A program made the position numbers and the translations under genes. The notes below the pieces were generated by a model. The model did no database searches. It was not told where the DNA came from and was given only the letters and a program-made list of their open reading frames with translations. This document shows positions 17,942 through 27,151 of a stretch of 64,000 nt of DNA, piece by piece. Each line of letters opens with the position of its first letter. Within the stretch, counting starts at the first letter, position 1. The stretch spans positions 1,364,001 to 1,428,000 of the forward strand of contig NZ_CP108464.1 of assembly GCF_036226405.1 (NCBI RefSeq). Reading direction: 5' to 3'. Source of the DNA: Streptomyces sp. NBC_01260. GTDB taxonomy: Bacteria; Actinomycetota; Actinomycetes; Streptomycetales; Streptomycetaceae.

Positions 17942-18049
17942 CCCGCTCCTCCGCACGGCCGCGGCCCGGGGCGGTGGCCCGCCGCAGTGGCGGCAAGGCA
18001 CTCCCCCGGGCCGGAAGTTGCATCCACCAGCCAGACTACTGTTTCCCTT

Positions 18050-18919
18050 ATGTCTTCCGTGTTCCGATCCCCCGACGACTCCTTCCTCCTCGGCCGCGAG
18101 CTGCCCGTGCGCCGTCTCGGCTACGGCACCGCCCAGCTGACCGGCCCGGGGTACTGGGGCCCCCGCGGCGAGCGGCAGGAGTCGCTGACCGTGCTCAGGG
18201 CGGCGGTCGACCGGGGCGTGACCCTGATCGACACCGCCGACAACTACGGTCCGGGGGTGGCCGAGGAGCTGGTCGCCGAGGCGCTGCACCCGTACCGTGA
18301 CGATCTGGTGATCGCGACCAAGGGCGGCGTCGTACGGACCAGTGACAGCGCCTGGCACATCGCGGGGCGGCCCGAGCAGCTGCGGGCGATGTGCGAGGCC
18401 AGTCTGCGCCGGCTGCGGACCGACCGGATCGACCTCTACCAGCTGCACCGGCTTGATCCGCAGGTGCCGTTGGCCGAGCAGCTGGGCGCTCTGGACGCGC
18501 TGCGGCAGGAGGGTAAGATCCGGTACATCGGTCTGGACACCCTTACCGCCGACCAGCTGGAGCAGGCGCTCTCCCTGACCGGGATCGCCTCGGTGCAGAA
18601 CCGGTTCAATCTCCTCGACCGTTCGTCGGACGCGGTACTGAAGGTGTGCGAGGCCCATGGCCTGGCCTTCCTGCCCTGGTTCCCGCTGGCGAACGGCGCC
18701 CTGACCGGCGAAGGCGCCGCGGCGCTCGCCGGGGTCGCGGAACGCCACGGTGCCACCCGCGGGCAGATCGCCCTCGCCTGGCTGCTGCACCGCTCCCCCG
18801 CGCTGTGCCCGACTCCGGGCACCGGTTCGCCCCTCCATCTCGCGGAGAACCTCCGGGCCGGGGAGATCCGGCTGTCGACCGATGACATGAGCCTCCTGGA
18901 GGCGCTCGCATCCGCATGA
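18050..18919 (+). CDS. Aldo/keto reductase
   Basis: A 289-aa TIM-barrel NADPH oxidoreductase. The catalytic tetrad is visible: Asp in LIDTADNYGPG, Tyr in the same motif, Lys in IATKGG and His in YQLHRLDPQ. The C-terminal cofactor segment is PTPGTGSPLHLAENL. The shape matches the AKR subfamily common in Streptomyces (SSVFRS..., LGYGTAQLTGPGYWG). The physiological substrate is unknown. The start ATG at 18050 is divergent from the PanE-like gene with 108 bp between them. It is followed 13 bp later by the ABC ATPase. Confidence 0.88.
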   Translation: MSSVFRSPDDSFLLGRELPVRRLGYGTAQLTGPGYWGPRGERQESLTVLRAAVDRGVTLIDTADNYGPGVAEELVAEALHPYRDDLVIATKGGVVRTSDSAWHIAGRPEQLRAMCEASLRRLRTDRIDLYQLHRLDPQVPLAEQLGALDALRQEGKIRYIGLDTLTADQLEQALSLTGIASVQNRFNLLDRSSDAVLKVCEAHGLAFLPWFPLANGALTGEGAAALAGVAERHGATRGQIALAWLLHRSPALCPTPGTGSPLHLAENLRAGEIRLSTDDMSLLEALASA

Positions 18920-18932
18920 AGGAGTACCGCAC

Positions 18933-19769
18933 GTGACCACCACCGCCGCCCTCGCCCCTTCTTCGCCCACGGCCCCGGTTCCGGTGATCAGGGCCGACGG
19001 CGTCACGCTCGTACGGGACGGCAAGGTCCTGCTCGACTCGGTCTCGCTGACCGTGCGCGGCGGGGAGCACTGGGCGCTGCTCGGCGCCAACGGCGCGGGC
19101 AAGAGCACCCTGCTGGGGCTGCTCGGTGCGATCAGGCATCCCACCCGGGGCACGGTGGAGGTGCTGGGCCGCACCATCGGACGGGTCGATCTGCGGGAGC
19201 TGCGGACGCTGCTGGGGCATGTCGATCCGCGCCATCCGCTGCGTTCGCCGCTGTCGGTGAACGAGGTGGTGCTGACGGGGCTGACCAACTCGGTCGAGCC
19301 GGTGCCGCGCTGGTCGGCGAGCCCGGAGCAGCGGGAGCGGGCGGACCGGCTGCTGAAGATGCTGGGCATGGGCGGCAAGGAGGGGTCGCGCTGGCCCGCG
19401 CTGTCGCAGGGCGAGCGGGGCCGCACGCTCATCGCCCGCGCGCTGATGCCGCATCCCCGGCTGCTGCTGCTCGACGAGCCGGCCACCGGGCTGGACCTGG
19501 CTGCCCGCGAGCAGCTGCTGGACAGTCTGGACGCCCTGCGCGGGGAGCACCCGGAACTGGCGACGGTACTGGTCACCCACCATCTGGAGGAGCTGCCCGC
19601 CTCCACCACCCATGCGATGCTGCTGCGCGGCGGACGGTGTGTGGCCTCGGGGCCGGCGGACGAGGTGCTGACCACGGATCAGGTCAGCGACTGCTTCGGT
19701 CATCCGGTACGGATCTCCCGCACGGACGGGCGGTGGACGGCGCGGGCCCGGCGGGCCGCCCGCCGCTGA
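18933..19769 (+). CDS. ABC transporter ATP-binding protein (no partner permease nearby)
   Basis: A 278-aa ABC ATPase with a GTG start. Walker A is GANGAGKST, the signature is the variant LSQGERGRT, and Walker B is LLLLDEPATGLD; the H-loop is VTHHLEELP. No permease or substrate-binding gene adjoins it, which fits the soluble, ModF/YlmA-like cytosolic ATPase group. It starts 13 bp after the aldo/keto reductase stop and may be translationally coupled to it. The role is not assignable; regulation or ribosome-related functions are possible for such orphan ATPases. Confidence 0.8.
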   Translation: MTTTAALAPSSPTAPVPVIRADGVTLVRDGKVLLDSVSLTVRGGEHWALLGANGAGKSTLLGLLGAIRHPTRGTVEVLGRTIGRVDLRELRTLLGHVDPRHPLRSPLSVNEVVLTGLTNSVEPVPRWSASPEQRERADRLLKMLGMGGKEGSRWPALSQGERGRTLIARALMPHPRLLLLDEPATGLDLAAREQLLDSLDALRGEHPELATVLVTHHLEELPASTTHAMLLRGGRCVASGPADEVLTTDQVSDCFGHPVRISRTDGRWTARARRAARR

Positions 19770-19778
19770 CCCGGCCGC

Positions 19779-20162
19779 TCAGCCGTCGGCCGCCGGTCCG
19801 GTGACGAAGGGGGTGGCCTGGTGGTAATAGAGCAGCCACCCCGTCTCGGTGAGCCGCCACAGTGAACTGCGATGGGCACGCTCGCCCTTGGCCTCGGTGT
19901 CGAAGGTGACGTGGACGAGTTCGTCGGCGAGCTGGACCCCGCGCATCCGTGAGGCGGTGAGCTGTCCGGGGCCCGCGGCGGCGCCCGTGACCAGCGAGGT
20001 GATGACCATGTCGCGGTCCCGGTGGCGGCCGGTCGTGTCGACCTCGCGGAAGTCGGGGTGCAGAACCTGGACGAGGAGTTCGGCGGAGGCCTGCACCAGC
20101 GGGTCGAGGAGGCGGAGTTCGCCCTCGACCGCCGCGGCCACGCCGGGCGACGGCTCGCTCAC
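19779..20162 (-). CDS. DUF4440/SnoaL-like (NTF2-fold) protein
   Basis: A 127-aa protein with a cone-shaped NTF2-like fold pattern: N-terminal helix (VEGELRLLDPLVQ, then SAELLVQVLHPDFREVD), then beta strands ending with SSLWRLTETGWLLYYHQATPF. The SLWRxTxxGW ending is typical of DUF4440 proteins. The GTG start at 20162 overlaps the stop of the DUF1697 gene by 4 bp (GTGA), so the two are co-translated. Function is unknown; such folds serve as small-molecule isomerases or as immunity or accessory proteins. Confidence 0.75.
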   Translation of the reverse strand: MSEPSPGVAAAVEGELRLLDPLVQASAELLVQVLHPDFREVDTTGRHRDRDMVITSLVTGAAAGPGQLTASRMRGVQLADELVHVTFDTEAKGERAHRSSLWRLTETGWLLYYHQATPFVTGPAADG

Positions 20163-20716
20163 GCGCCACCTCCGGTCATCTCCACGAGTCTGGTGACGGT
20201 GTTCCAGTTGCGTGAGGTGGCGACGAGGCCCTTGCCGACCGCGAGCCGGCCCAGGGCGGCGGCGAGCCTGGAGCCACCGAGGGCGTCCGGGACGTAGAGG
20301 TAGAGGGCGCGGTCGCCGAGCCGGAACTCCTCGGGGAGGTAGGCGGCGGCTTCCAGCGAGGCGAAGTGGGCGGCGTCGACCGGCTGGTCGAAGTAGGTGA
20401 CGTGCAGTTGCCTGCCCTGGACCTCGGCAGCCGGGAACGGGCAGGCGCCGGCCACGGCGGCGAGGTAGGCGGCGTCCCTGACCAGGCATTCCACCGCGAA
20501 GCCGAACTGCTCCTCGATGGCCCGCTCCAGCTCCGCGGTGAGCGCGCCCTCGTCGCCGGACTCGCTGCTGAAGACCGCGTTGCCGCTCTGCAGGTAGGTA
20601 CGGACATCGCCGTGGCCCAGTCCGGTGAGCAGCGTGCGGAGTTCGGCCATCGGAACCTTGCGGTGGCCGCTCACGTTGATCCCGCGCAGCAGCGCCGCGT
20701 ACATCGTCATGGGCAC
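20159..20716 (-). CDS. DUF1697 domain-containing protein
   Basis: A 185-aa protein showing the hallmarks of DUF1697: MYAALLRGINVSGHRKVPMA at the start, LRTLLTGLGHGDVRTYLQSGN near residue 27, and the C-terminal SRNWNTVTRLVEM. The family is widespread in bacteria, often as a single gene, and has no firmly established function. ATGs at 20716, 20710 and 20704 are all possible starts. It is followed, with a 4-bp overlap, by the DUF4440 gene; the pair probably forms a two-gene operon. Confidence 0.88.
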   Translation of the reverse strand: MPMTMYAALLRGINVSGHRKVPMAELRTLLTGLGHGDVRTYLQSGNAVFSSESGDEGALTAELERAIEEQFGFAVECLVRDAAYLAAVAGACPFPAAEVQGRQLHVTYFDQPVDAAHFASLEAAAYLPEEFRLGDRALYLYVPDALGGSRLAAALGRLAVGKGLVATSRNWNTVTRLVEMTGGGA

Positions 20717-20742
20717 ACCATAGGACGATCAGCCCGAGCCGT

Positions 20743-20781
20743 GCGGCCGCCGCGCCCCGTGGGGGAGGGCGCGGTGGCCGC
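20743..20781. terminator. Hairpin downstream of the subtilase gene
   Basis: Arms GCGGCCGCCGCGCCC (20743-20757) and GGGCGCGGTGGCCGC (20767-20781) pair over 15 bp with one mismatch around a 9-nt loop. It lies 19 bp beyond the protease stop on the minus strand and just before the DUF1697 start, so it probably ends the protease transcript. Confidence 0.6.
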
Positions 20782-20799
20782 CGGTCAGGGGTGGCGCTG

Positions 20800-22002
<1,203 letters not shown>

Positions 22003-22239
22003 GAAGAGGGGGTCTCCTCGTCATTCTTTGTGGGGGGATTGACCCTCGGCCGGAAGATCTCCGGGGGCTGGCTCGAAACCCTGACCGATTGACGCGCCCA
22101 GATCAAGACCCACCCTGTGCCTGTGACCACCTGAGCAAGGTTTCGTCACAAGAAGTCGACCAGCCGCACCCAAGTCCGACACACGCACTGCCTGTTACCG
22201 GCGGGCACACCAGCGGTCACACTCCCGGACACAGCACTG

Positions 22240-22274
22240 CGCCCCGTTCGTGATGATGCATCACGAACGGGGCG
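22240..22274. terminator. Strong terminator after the atropopeptide P450
   Basis: A perfect 16-bp stem (CGCCCCGTTCGTGATG / CATCACGAACGGGGCG) with a 3-nt loop, beginning 15 bp beyond the P450 stop on the minus strand. It is one of the strongest hairpins in the window and cleanly ends the two-gene RiPP operon. It also separates it from the protease promoter region (22003-22239), where I could not place a convincing promoter. Confidence 0.8.
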
Positions 22275-22288
22275 GAGCAGGGCGGGGT

Positions 22289-23335
22289 TCAGCGTCGGAC
22301 GATCCGCACTCCGGTCACACCCATCAGCCCGGCGAGGGGGACACCGGAGGACGCCTGCGCGGGGTCCACCGTCAGACCCCCGCCGCGCACCATGTCGAGC
22401 AGCATCTCGGCGAGCGGCATCACCATGTGCCGCCCCCAGCAGCGCTCGGACACATGGCCGAAGGGCAGATAGCCGGGCTGATCGTCCGGGTCGAGGCCGT
22501 CCCAGCGCTCGGGCCGGAACACATCAGGGTCCTCCCAGAGCGCGGGGTCCCGGTGGCTCAGCAGGGGCAGGAGCAGGATGTCGTCGCCGGCGCCGATCCG
22601 GGGGTCGAGCGCGGCGTACTCCGGGGACGCCCTTCGCAGGATGTTCCAGGAGGGCGGCAGCAACCGCATCGACTCGTACAGGACGTTCCGGTTCGAGGTC
22701 TCCTCGTCGAACGGCGATCCGAGCCAGAGCGCGTTGGCGACGAGTGTCGAGACGGTGAAGCAGACCGGGGCCGCGGCTCTGCGGTACAGGCCCATGGCGT
22801 AGCGGCGGTCGCCGTAGCTCTTGGCCTCGGCGGTCAGGCCCGCGATGGCGGAGACGGGGGCGCCCGGCCGGAGCCGCCCCGGCAGGGCCGCCCCGGCGAC
22901 GATGACCGACCAGGTGAGTTTGGGCGTCAGCTCCAGGGCACGGTCCATGAGGACGCGAAGCCGGTAGGGATCGGCGCCGAGGATCAGGTCACGCAGGTAT
23001 ACGTGACCCACGCGCGGCCACTCACCGCGGAGGTCGGCGTTCTCGGGAACGGGCTTCTTCAGGGCCGTCCGCACGTCGCGGCCGATGGCCTGCATGACGG
23101 TGGCGGCCTCGGCGCGCGGAATGGACCGCCCGTGGAGGGGCTTGAACGTGGGGCGCTCGTCCTCGGTGGCCGGCCTGGCGGCGAGGATGCGGTCGGTCAG
23201 GCCGGCCCCGGCGACGCCGACGGTGCCGGGGTCGAGCCGGAAGGCCTCCTCGCCCCGGTGGTCTCGCAGGAGCGCCTGGAGTCTCGGCGCGAAGACGACG
23301 TCCCGGGCACGGCTGCCGGTACCGGATATCTGCAT
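22289..23335 (-). CDS. Cytochrome P450 of an atropopeptide (tryptorubin-type) RiPP cluster
   Basis: A 348-aa P450, shorter than the usual ~400 aa. The K-helix ExxR is E221-x-x-R224 (YESMRLLPP) and the PERW motif (FRPERWDG) is present. The heme-ligand loop is LPFGHVSERCWGR with Cys299. In it the usual Gly at Cys-4 is Val and the usual His/Arg at Cys-2 is Glu. The I-helix segment (APVCFTVSTLVANALWL) lacks the canonical acidic-alcohol pair. The ATG at 23335 follows GGAGA; an upstream in-frame ATG at 23431 has no support. It lies 115 bp downstream of the precursor peptide gene and is the only enzyme near it. By analogy with tryptorubin biosynthesis it should form the aryl C-C and C-N cross-links in the core. 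Confidence 0.85.
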   Translation of the reverse strand: MQISGTGSRARDVVFAPRLQALLRDHRGEEAFRLDPGTVGVAGAGLTDRILAARPATEDERPTFKPLHGRSIPRAEAATVMQAIGRDVRTALKKPVPENADLRGEWPRVGHVYLRDLILGADPYRLRVLMDRALELTPKLTWSVIVAGAALPGRLRPGAPVSAIAGLTAEAKSYGDRRYAMGLYRRAAAPVCFTVSTLVANALWLGSPFDEETSNRNVLYESMRLLPPSWNILRRASPEYAALDPRIGAGDDILLLPLLSHRDPALWEDPDVFRPERWDGLDPDDQPGYLPFGHVSERCWGRHMVMPLAEMLLDMVRGGGLTVDPAQASSGVPLAGLMGVTGVRIVRR

Positions 23336-23361
23336 CGTGTTCTCCAAGAAGCGGGAGGCGC

Positions 23362-23399
23362 CCGTGCCCGGCGGGCCGGTGAGGCCACGCCGGGCACGG
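23362..23399 (-). promoter_or_regulatory. Stem-loop between precursor peptide and P450 genes
   Basis: Arms CCGTGCCCGGCG (23362-23373) and CGCCGGGCACGG (23388-23399) form a perfect 12-bp stem around a 14-nt loop, in the 115-bp gap between the precursor stop and the P450 start. It is likely to be a partial terminator or an mRNA-stabilising hairpin that gives more precursor than enzyme, as in many RiPP operons (inference). Confidence 0.6.
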
Positions 23400-23450
23400 A
23401 CTCCGACCGAGGGACCGCGCCCCTCAGTCAACTGGACTCGTATGCCGGGT

Positions 23451-23531
23451 TCAGTACCAGAGGTACCAGGCGTACGCCTTCAGGCTCTTCTCCGGCGTCA
23501 TCTTTTCCTTCAGCTGAAAAAGGAACTTCAT
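23451..23531 (-). CDS. Atropopeptide precursor (26 aa, core AWYLWY)
   Basis: A 26-codon gene with an excellent ribosome-binding site (GGAGG, 7 nt before the ATG at 23531). The peptide has a basic leader, MKFLFQLKEKMTPEKSLKAY, and ends with the aromatic hexapeptide AWYLWY. Tryptorubin A, the founding atropopeptide, derives from AWYIWY; this core differs only by Ile to Leu. In those RiPPs a single P450 links the Trp and Tyr side chains into a rigid non-canonical atropisomer, and the leader is then removed. Here a P450 gene follows directly. The gene is below the size used by ordinary gene callers. The product is expected to be a tryptorubin-like peptide or a new congener. Confidence 0.88.
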   Translation of the reverse strand: MKFLFQLKEKMTPEKSLKAYAWYLWY

Positions 23532-23946
23532 AACAGCACCTCCACCTTTTGCTCTGAATCTGCTTTCCGGGACATGGCGTGGCCGTGTTGCGATACAGGC
23601 TTCCCATCTCAACAGGAAATCCGCATCACCGCTGACCGCCGAAAGGAGTACAGCTCAGAGCAATTGAAGTTGTCAATGATCTTCTCGCCGAAAAAAAGCG
23701 GCCACGCGTTCCGTTTCAGTCGAAACCAAACGAGCCAAATAAGAACGGAGAATTTCCCTGCGATACCCGCACTCGCAGGTACCGGCAAGAGCGTGAAGAG
23801 GCGAATTCATGCCGATGATTGTCTGAATCACCACTGTTCAGGATGTTTGCCGTGGCTCCGGGCGCTGCCCCGCGGCCGGATCGCCGGCGCCTCGACGCGG
23901 GAAAGATACGTACCGGTCGGTAATAGGTTGAGGTTCTCGTGCGAGG
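23532..23946. other. AT-richer intergenic island upstream of the RiPP precursor
   Basis: 415 bp without a supported gene. The part from 23532 to about 23830 is close to 50% GC, against about 72% elsewhere, and includes A-tracts such as CGAAAAAAAGCG. It holds the precursor promoter (23647-23676) and a ~110-nt 5' UTR. Short frames in it have no recognisable product. The base composition suggests the RiPP locus, or at least its control region, was acquired by transfer. Confidence 0.6.
23647..23676 (-). promoter_or_regulatory. Promoter of the atropopeptide operon
   Basis: On the minus strand a perfect -35 hexamer TTGACA (23671-23676) is followed after 18 bp by TGTACT (23647-23652) as -10. Transcription would start near 23640, giving a ~110-nt leader before the precursor ATG at 23531. 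Such a consensus vegetative promoter is rare in a high-GC genome. Confidence 0.6.
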
Positions 23947-25236
23947 TCATCGCTGATAGCGGGCCAGCACCCGGTTCCCGTCCTGGACCAGACGCTTTCT
24001 CAGTTCCGCCGCGTCGATGGCACCGCTGTAGTACTCCTGGAATGCGGGGGTGGCGACCTTGTCCTTCCACTCCGGATAGCCGCGCACGGACTGGGCCGGA
24101 GCGGAACGCAGTGCGCCCGCGAGAGCGGCGCCGGTGGCCCAGCCCCGGTCGGGGCTGTGCAGCGAGGGGTCCGCCAGGGCCGCCCTGCCGGTCGGCAGCA
24201 TCCAGTCCCCCTTGGCGAGGCGCACCATGTTGGCCGGCCGCAGCAGGAAGTCGATGAACTCCACGGCCTCCTTCTTGTGCGGGCTGTCCTGGGCGACCGA
24301 CAGGGTCTGCGGGCTCACCCCCTGGGCCAGGCCTGCGCTGCCGGCCGGGGCGGGCAGCACCGTCCACTCGAAGCCCTTCGGGGCCTGCTCGGCCACCTGC
24401 TGGCGGAAGGAGAACCCCAGCGGCACCATGGCGTACTTGCCGCCGAAGAGACCCGGAAGCGTGTCGCCGCCCCCCATGCCGAGCGCCGTGCGGGCGGCGC
24501 TGTGGTCGGTGCCGACCTGGTCGCGGATGGTCCGGGGGACGACGAGATCGCCCTCGTCCATGGCGAGCGTGACCTTTCCGTCCGCGCCACGGTGGAACAG
24601 CTCGCCACCGGCCGAGAGGCCGAGGTTGAGGGTGGCGGAGACCGGTTCCTTGAGCGGCCAGGCCACTCCGTAACGGCCCTTGCCCGTCAGCTCCTTGGTG
24701 ATCCGCCGGAACTCCGTCCAGCTCCAGGGCCTCGCCGGGGTCGGGATGCGGACCCCCGAGGCCTTGAGGATCCTGGTGTTGGCGATCAGGACGCGGGGCT
24801 CCTGGAGGAAGGGCACCCCGTAGACACCGCCGTCGAAGGTGCTGGTCTGCCAGCTCTGCTGCGGGATGTCGGCGGTGAGCCGGTCCGGCAGCAGGGTGCG
24901 CAGATCGGCGAGGTAGCCGCCGTAGGCGAAGTCCGCGAGGTCGTCGGACGCGTCATGGATGACATCCGGTGCCTCGTCCCCCTCGAACGAGGTGAGGAGC
25001 TGGTCGTGGACACTGTCCCAGCTGCCCTGGACGTACTGGACCCGGACATCGGGATGGCTCGCGTTCCATTCCTTCACCAACTGCTTGTTGGCGTCGACGG
25101 ACTCCTTCTGCCAGGCCAGCGACTGGAAGCGGATCGTGATCCTCCCGTCCGCCCGGCCGCCGCCCCCGCCGCACCCGGTGAGCAGCAGGGCCAGTGCGGT
25201 GGCCGCCGCGGCTGCCGTACGCAGCACCGCGCGCAT
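23947..25236 (-). CDS. Sugar ABC transporter extracellular substrate-binding lipoprotein
   Basis: A 429-aa type I extracellular solute-binding protein. The N-terminal signal (MRAVLRTAAAAATALALLLT) ends in the lipobox LLTGC with Cys near residue 22, followed by a Gly-rich linker. The mature part begins ITIRFQSLAWQKESVDANKQ and carries WSWTEFRRITKEL and the C-terminal helices of the CUT1 family. It captures a carbohydrate and delivers it to the two permeases upstream. The start overlaps the stop of the permease gene by one base. The sugar is unknown. No ATPase is encoded here; Streptomyces often shares MsiK among such importers. Confidence 0.9.
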   Translation of the reverse strand: MRAVLRTAAAAATALALLLTGCGGGGGRADGRITIRFQSLAWQKESVDANKQLVKEWNASHPDVRVQYVQGSWDSVHDQLLTSFEGDEAPDVIHDASDDLADFAYGGYLADLRTLLPDRLTADIPQQSWQTSTFDGGVYGVPFLQEPRVLIANTRILKASGVRIPTPARPWSWTEFRRITKELTGKGRYGVAWPLKEPVSATLNLGLSAGGELFHRGADGKVTLAMDEGDLVVPRTIRDQVGTDHSAARTALGMGGGDTLPGLFGGKYAMVPLGFSFRQQVAEQAPKGFEWTVLPAPAGSAGLAQGVSPQTLSVAQDSPHKKEAVEFIDFLLRPANMVRLAKGDWMLPTGRAALADPSLHSPDRGWATGAALAGALRSAPAQSVRGYPEWKDKVATPAFQEYYSGAIDAAELRKRLVQDGNRVLARYQR

Positions 25237-26075
25237 CAGCTCTTCACCGCCCCGGCCAGCATGCCGCCCGTGATCCGCCGCTGGATGACCGCGAAGAGGA
25301 CGAGCGAGGGAAGGGTGGCGAGGAACGCGGCGGCGGCGAGCGGCCCCAGGTCGCTCGCACCCTCCGCGCCGAGGAAGTGGGTCAGTACGACCGGCAAGGT
25401 CTGCTTCTCCGGTGTCTTGAGCAGGACGAGCGCGAAGAAGAACTCGTTCCATGCGGTGATGAAGGCGAAGAGTGCGGTGGCGACGATCCCGGGGGCCAGC
25501 AGCGGGGCGGTGACCGAGACGAGCGTCCGCAGCCGGCTCGCGCCGTCGACCGCCGCCGCCTCCTCCAGTTCGGGCGGGACGGCCCGTACGTATCCGACCA
25601 GCATCCACAGCGCGAACGGCAGCGACCAGACGACGTACACCATGATCAGCCCCCACAGCGTGTTGATCAGATGCAGATACTTGAGGACCAGGAAGAGCGG
25701 AATGATCAGCAGGACGAACGGGAACGCCTGGCTGACCACCACCCAGCCGGTGGCGGCGGTGGAGAGCCGCGAGCGGTGGCGGGCCGTCACGTAGGCCATC
25801 GGGGTGGCGATGACGACGGCGATGATCCCGGCCGAGACGGCGGCGATCAGCGAGTTGGCGGCGGCCCGGAGCAGCGGCTGTTCGTCGAAGGCGGCCCGGA
25901 AGTTGTCGAGCGTCGGGTGCTGGGGGATCCAGGTGGGGTGCAGGGAGCCCAGTTCGGGTGCCGGTTTGAAGGCGGTGGAGATCAGCCACACGAACGGGAA
26001 CGCCAGAAAGACCAGGTAGCACAGGAGCGCGACGTACTGTCCGGCGCGCGCGGTTCCGCGGGTACGCGGACTCAT
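25236..26075 (-). CDS. Carbohydrate ABC transporter permease (MalG-type)
   Basis: A 279-aa permease with six transmembrane segments. The EAA loop is ELEEAAAVDGASRLRTLVSV near residue 168, which contacts the ATPase. The first periplasmic region contains the HPTLDNFRAAF motif typical of MalG-like CUT1 permeases. It is the second permease of the importer: it starts 4 bp inside the end of the first permease and ends one base into the start codon of the binding-protein gene. Length and topology are normal. Confidence 0.92.
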   Translation of the reverse strand: MSPRTRGTARAGQYVALLCYLVFLAFPFVWLISTAFKPAPELGSLHPTWIPQHPTLDNFRAAFDEQPLLRAAANSLIAAVSAGIIAVVIATPMAYVTARHRSRLSTAATGWVVVSQAFPFVLLIIPLFLVLKYLHLINTLWGLIMVYVVWSLPFALWMLVGYVRAVPPELEEAAAVDGASRLRTLVSVTAPLLAPGIVATALFAFITAWNEFFFALVLLKTPEKQTLPVVLTHFLGAEGASDLGPLAAAAFLATLPSLVLFAVIQRRITGGMLAGAVKS

Positions 26076-27025
26076 CGGTCCTCACCTCCGCCGAGCCGTC
26101 CCACGAGGTACACGGCGAGGATCACGGAGATCACCGCGACCATCACACAGCCCATCGCCGCGGCATAGCCGAACTGCCCGTACCGGAAAGCCTCTTCGTA
26201 CGCGAAGAGCATCGGCAGCCGGGTACGGCCGCCCGGCCCCCCGTTGGTCAGCACGTAGACCAGGGCGAAGGAGTTGAAGTTCCAGATGAAGTTGAGGGCG
26301 GTGATGGAGAGGGCGACCGGCCTGAGCGCCGGCCAGGTGACGGTGCGGAATCGGCGCCAGGCGCCCGCGCCGTCCAGGGCGGCCGCCTCGTGGAGTTCGT
26401 GCGGGGTGTTCTGCAGGCCGGCCAGCAGGGCGACCGTGGTCTGCGGCATACCGGCCCAGACCCCGACGAGGATCACCGCCGGCAGCGCGGTGGCCAGGCC
26501 GGTCAGCCAGTCACGGCCGTCACCGAGCCCCAGATCGCGGATGGTCTCGTTGAGGATTCCGGCGTCCGGGTTGTAGACGAGCCGCCACATGATGCCGACG
26601 ACCACCTCCGGCATCGCCCACGGGATGATCGCCAGCGCCCTCGCCAGCCACCGCATTCGCAGGTTCTGGCTGAGCAGCAACGCCAGGCCGAGTGCCAGCA
26701 CGAACTGCGGGACGGTGACGCCGACCGCCCACACGAGGCCGATCCTGAACGAGTCCCAGAACAGTCCGTCGTGGAGCAGGTCCTGGAAGTTCAGCACCCC
26801 GGTCCACTGCGTGGATCTCGTCCGGCCCGACTGGGCGTCGGTGAAGGCCAGCGCGATGCCGTAGAGCAGTGGGCCGACACTGAGGACCAGGATCGGAATG
26901 AGGGCGGGAAGCACCAGGAACCAGGTACCGGCGCTCCGGTTGATCCGCGCGGCCCCCTTGCCGGGCGGGCCGCCGCCCGGCGGATCGTGCCGCTCGGACT
27001 GGACCGTTGCACTCGCCAATGTCAT
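26072..27025 (-). CDS. Carbohydrate ABC transporter permease (MalF-type)
   Basis: A 317-aa permease. After a polar N-terminus of ~30 residues it has about six transmembrane segments starting WFLVLPALIPILVLSVGPLL. The EAA loop is ELHEAAALDGAGAWRRFRTV near residue 220. It is the first gene of a three-gene sugar importer (permease, permease, binding protein), reversed from the more usual binding-protein-first order in Streptomyces. The promoter should lie in the 126-bp divergent gap to the phosphotransferase gene at 27152. No LacI-type regulator gene adjoins it. Confidence 0.92.
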   Translation of the reverse strand: MTLASATVQSERHDPPGGGPPGKGAARINRSAGTWFLVLPALIPILVLSVGPLLYGIALAFTDAQSGRTRSTQWTGVLNFQDLLHDGLFWDSFRIGLVWAVGVTVPQFVLALGLALLLSQNLRMRWLARALAIIPWAMPEVVVGIMWRLVYNPDAGILNETIRDLGLGDGRDWLTGLATALPAVILVGVWAGMPQTTVALLAGLQNTPHELHEAAALDGAGAWRRFRTVTWPALRPVALSITALNFIWNFNSFALVYVLTNGGPGGRTRLPMLFAYEEAFRYGQFGYAAAMGCVMVAVISVILAVYLVGRLGGGEDR

Positions 27026-27151
27026 GAATGCGACCCCCTTGCGTCATTCGACCGGCTTGATACCGTTCTGGCCGCTCAGGTGGCCTCCGTCATCGTGCTG
27101 AGGGCCCGCCGGTTCGTCAAGACAGCCTGCACGGATGCGAAAATCGGATCC

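Noticed and set aside
17941..19675. Long minus-strand extension upstream of the ketopantoate reductase
   Set aside because: It overlaps the aldo/keto reductase and ABC ATPase genes and has no recognisable domain. The Rossmann motif starts exactly at 17941.
22003..22239. Promoter of the subtilase gene
   Set aside because: Only scattered partial hexamers were seen; none had convincing spacing.
23640..23946. Further small RiPP genes in the AT-rich island
   Set aside because: Short frames exist but lack ribosome-binding sites, aromatic cores or resemblance to the precursor at 23451.
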